From positions 1 to 49,542 of the forward strand of contig JAWQRO010000197.1 in the NCBI GenBank assembly GCA_033557835.1: a stretch of 49,542 nucleotides of DNA, written 5' to 3'. The notes beneath the pieces are model-generated. The model did no database searches. It saw nothing but the letters and a program-made list of their open reading frames with translations, and was not told the origin of the DNA. Below are positions 48,926 to 49,542 of the stretch, piece after piece. Each line of letters begins with the position of its first letter. The first letter of the stretch is position 1. The position numbers and the translations under genes are program-made. Origin of the DNA: Helochares maculicollis (taxonomy: Eukaryota > Arthropoda > Insecta > Coleoptera > Hydrophilidae).

Positions 48926-49414
48926 CGAGGTGTGTTCAATAAGTATCGCGAATTTTGAATTTTCACGGGTTGCGTATATTCAAATTTCGATTTTTTGTGG
49001 CGTTATGTTGGTACTCATGTCTCTCACTTATACCGAAAAGTTCGGGCATTTTGAATGTTCAGTTAATTGTTGACAGCTGCTTTGCTTGCACGTGTTTTAG
49101 CTCGTCTTCGATTTTTACCTATTCAAAAAAATGTTGATTGTGGCATACGGAGAAGCTACCTTGGACCGAAGCAACGTTTATCGGTGGTACAAAATGTTCT
49201 CAGAAGGCAGAGAAGATGTGAATGACAAAGACAATGCCGGACGCCCTAGCAATCAATAACAGACGAAAAAATTGATGAAGTGAAGGAAATGGTATTGGCC
49301 AATCGTCGAATCACCGTTAGAGAAGTTGCTGAGGACCTAGACATATCGATTGGCTTGTGCCATTCGATTTTTATCAATAGTTTGGGTATGAGACGGGTCG
49401 CCTCGAAATTCCTA
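48926..49414 (+). mobile_element. Mariner element B, 5' part, interrupted by element C
   Basis: It starts directly after the TA at 48924-48925 with CGAGGTGTGTTCAATAAGTA, a mariner-type terminus different from element A, followed by about 200 bp of untranslated leader and then a transposase N-terminal region. At the TA at 49413-49414 a third element begins. The 3' remainder of B should lie beyond element C, outside the window. Element A and element B share the TA between them. Confidence 0.8.
49131..49412 (+). pseudogene. Mariner transposase N-terminal fragment of element B
   Basis: The first frame (49131-49256) reads YGEATLDRSNVYRWYKMF, then SEGREDV and GRPSNQ, the classic linker of mariner transposases, and stops at 49257. 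A shift of frame near 49250 restores ITDEKIDEVKEMVLANRRIT and VREVAEDLDISIG, the second helix-turn-helix, up to ASKFL, where element C cuts in. The residues normally preceding YGE are missing, indicating a deletion between leader and coding part. The first helix-turn-helix is incomplete and the whole catalytic domain lies beyond the window. Clearly a different mariner lineage from element A. Confidence 0.85.
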
Positions 49415-49542
49415 TCGGGTTGTTCGGAAAGTAATGTCGTTTTTTTCCCAACAAATTGAGCTAATCATATTTTACAGCCAACTTTACACTTAAGTCGCAT
49501 ACAAGTTATATATTTTGACAGATGGTATAGTAAGGCTTGTTT
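49415..49542 (+). mobile_element. Mariner-like element C, 5' end only
   Basis: Directly after the TA at 49413-49414 comes TCGGGTTGTTCGGAAAGTAA, then TGTCGTTTTTTTCCC, a terminus typical of another mariner group. The following bases resemble a 5' leader; no coding part is reached before the window ends. Insertion into a coding TA inside element B makes C younger than B. Confidence 0.7.

Overview
The window reads as AT-rich, gene-poor nuclear DNA from an insect, most probably a fly. There are no operons or long bacterial-type ORFs. Candidate genes have introns of about 40 to 120 nt with GT...AG ends. A mir-276 microRNA hairpin is present (mir-276 is an arthropod family), and the right end carries decayed mariner (Tc1/mariner, DD34D) transposons. 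No more than 1 to 2 percent of the window is plausibly protein coding. Most lines of a six-frame translation are chance ORFs.

Layout. 1-6.5 kb is AT-rich non-coding DNA containing two copies, in opposite orientation, of a roughly 260-300 bp dispersed repeat (1203-1460 and 6203-6498). 6.5-13.1 kb shows no gene. 13.2-13.56 kb, minus strand, holds what looks like the last two exons of a multi-pass membrane protein gene followed by a poly(A) signal. 16.45-16.53 kb, minus strand, is the best-supported gene of the window, the mir-276 precursor. 16.5-30 kb is non-coding with small repeats. 30.03-30.63 kb, minus strand, is a candidate three-exon gene for a small secreted protein. 30.6-36 kb is non-coding with a promoter-like block near 34.0-34.55 kb.

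36.1-42.0 kb is unlike the rest: adjacent blocks of decayed minisatellite with opposite strand bias, a G-quadruplex motif, a coding-like fragment near 37.9 kb, a recent 49-bp duplication, a 20-bp tandem array at 41.06-41.26 kb and a GC-rich island at 41.3-42.0 kb. A short relic of a DNA-transposon-like protein lies at 42.55-42.78 kb. From 47.73 kb to the right edge, three mariner-like elements are stacked. A complete but broken minus-strand element with TA duplications is followed, across a shared TA, by the 5' part of a different plus-strand element, which is itself interrupted by a third element running off the window.

Functionally the only confident product is miR-276, a regulatory microRNA. 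The two protein gene models rest on reading-frame and splice-site consistency alone, and neither family was recognised. I found no sign of a new enzymatic or defence system. The points most worth a check are the mir-276 locus, the nested mariners, the inverted repeat pair and the minisatellite block.
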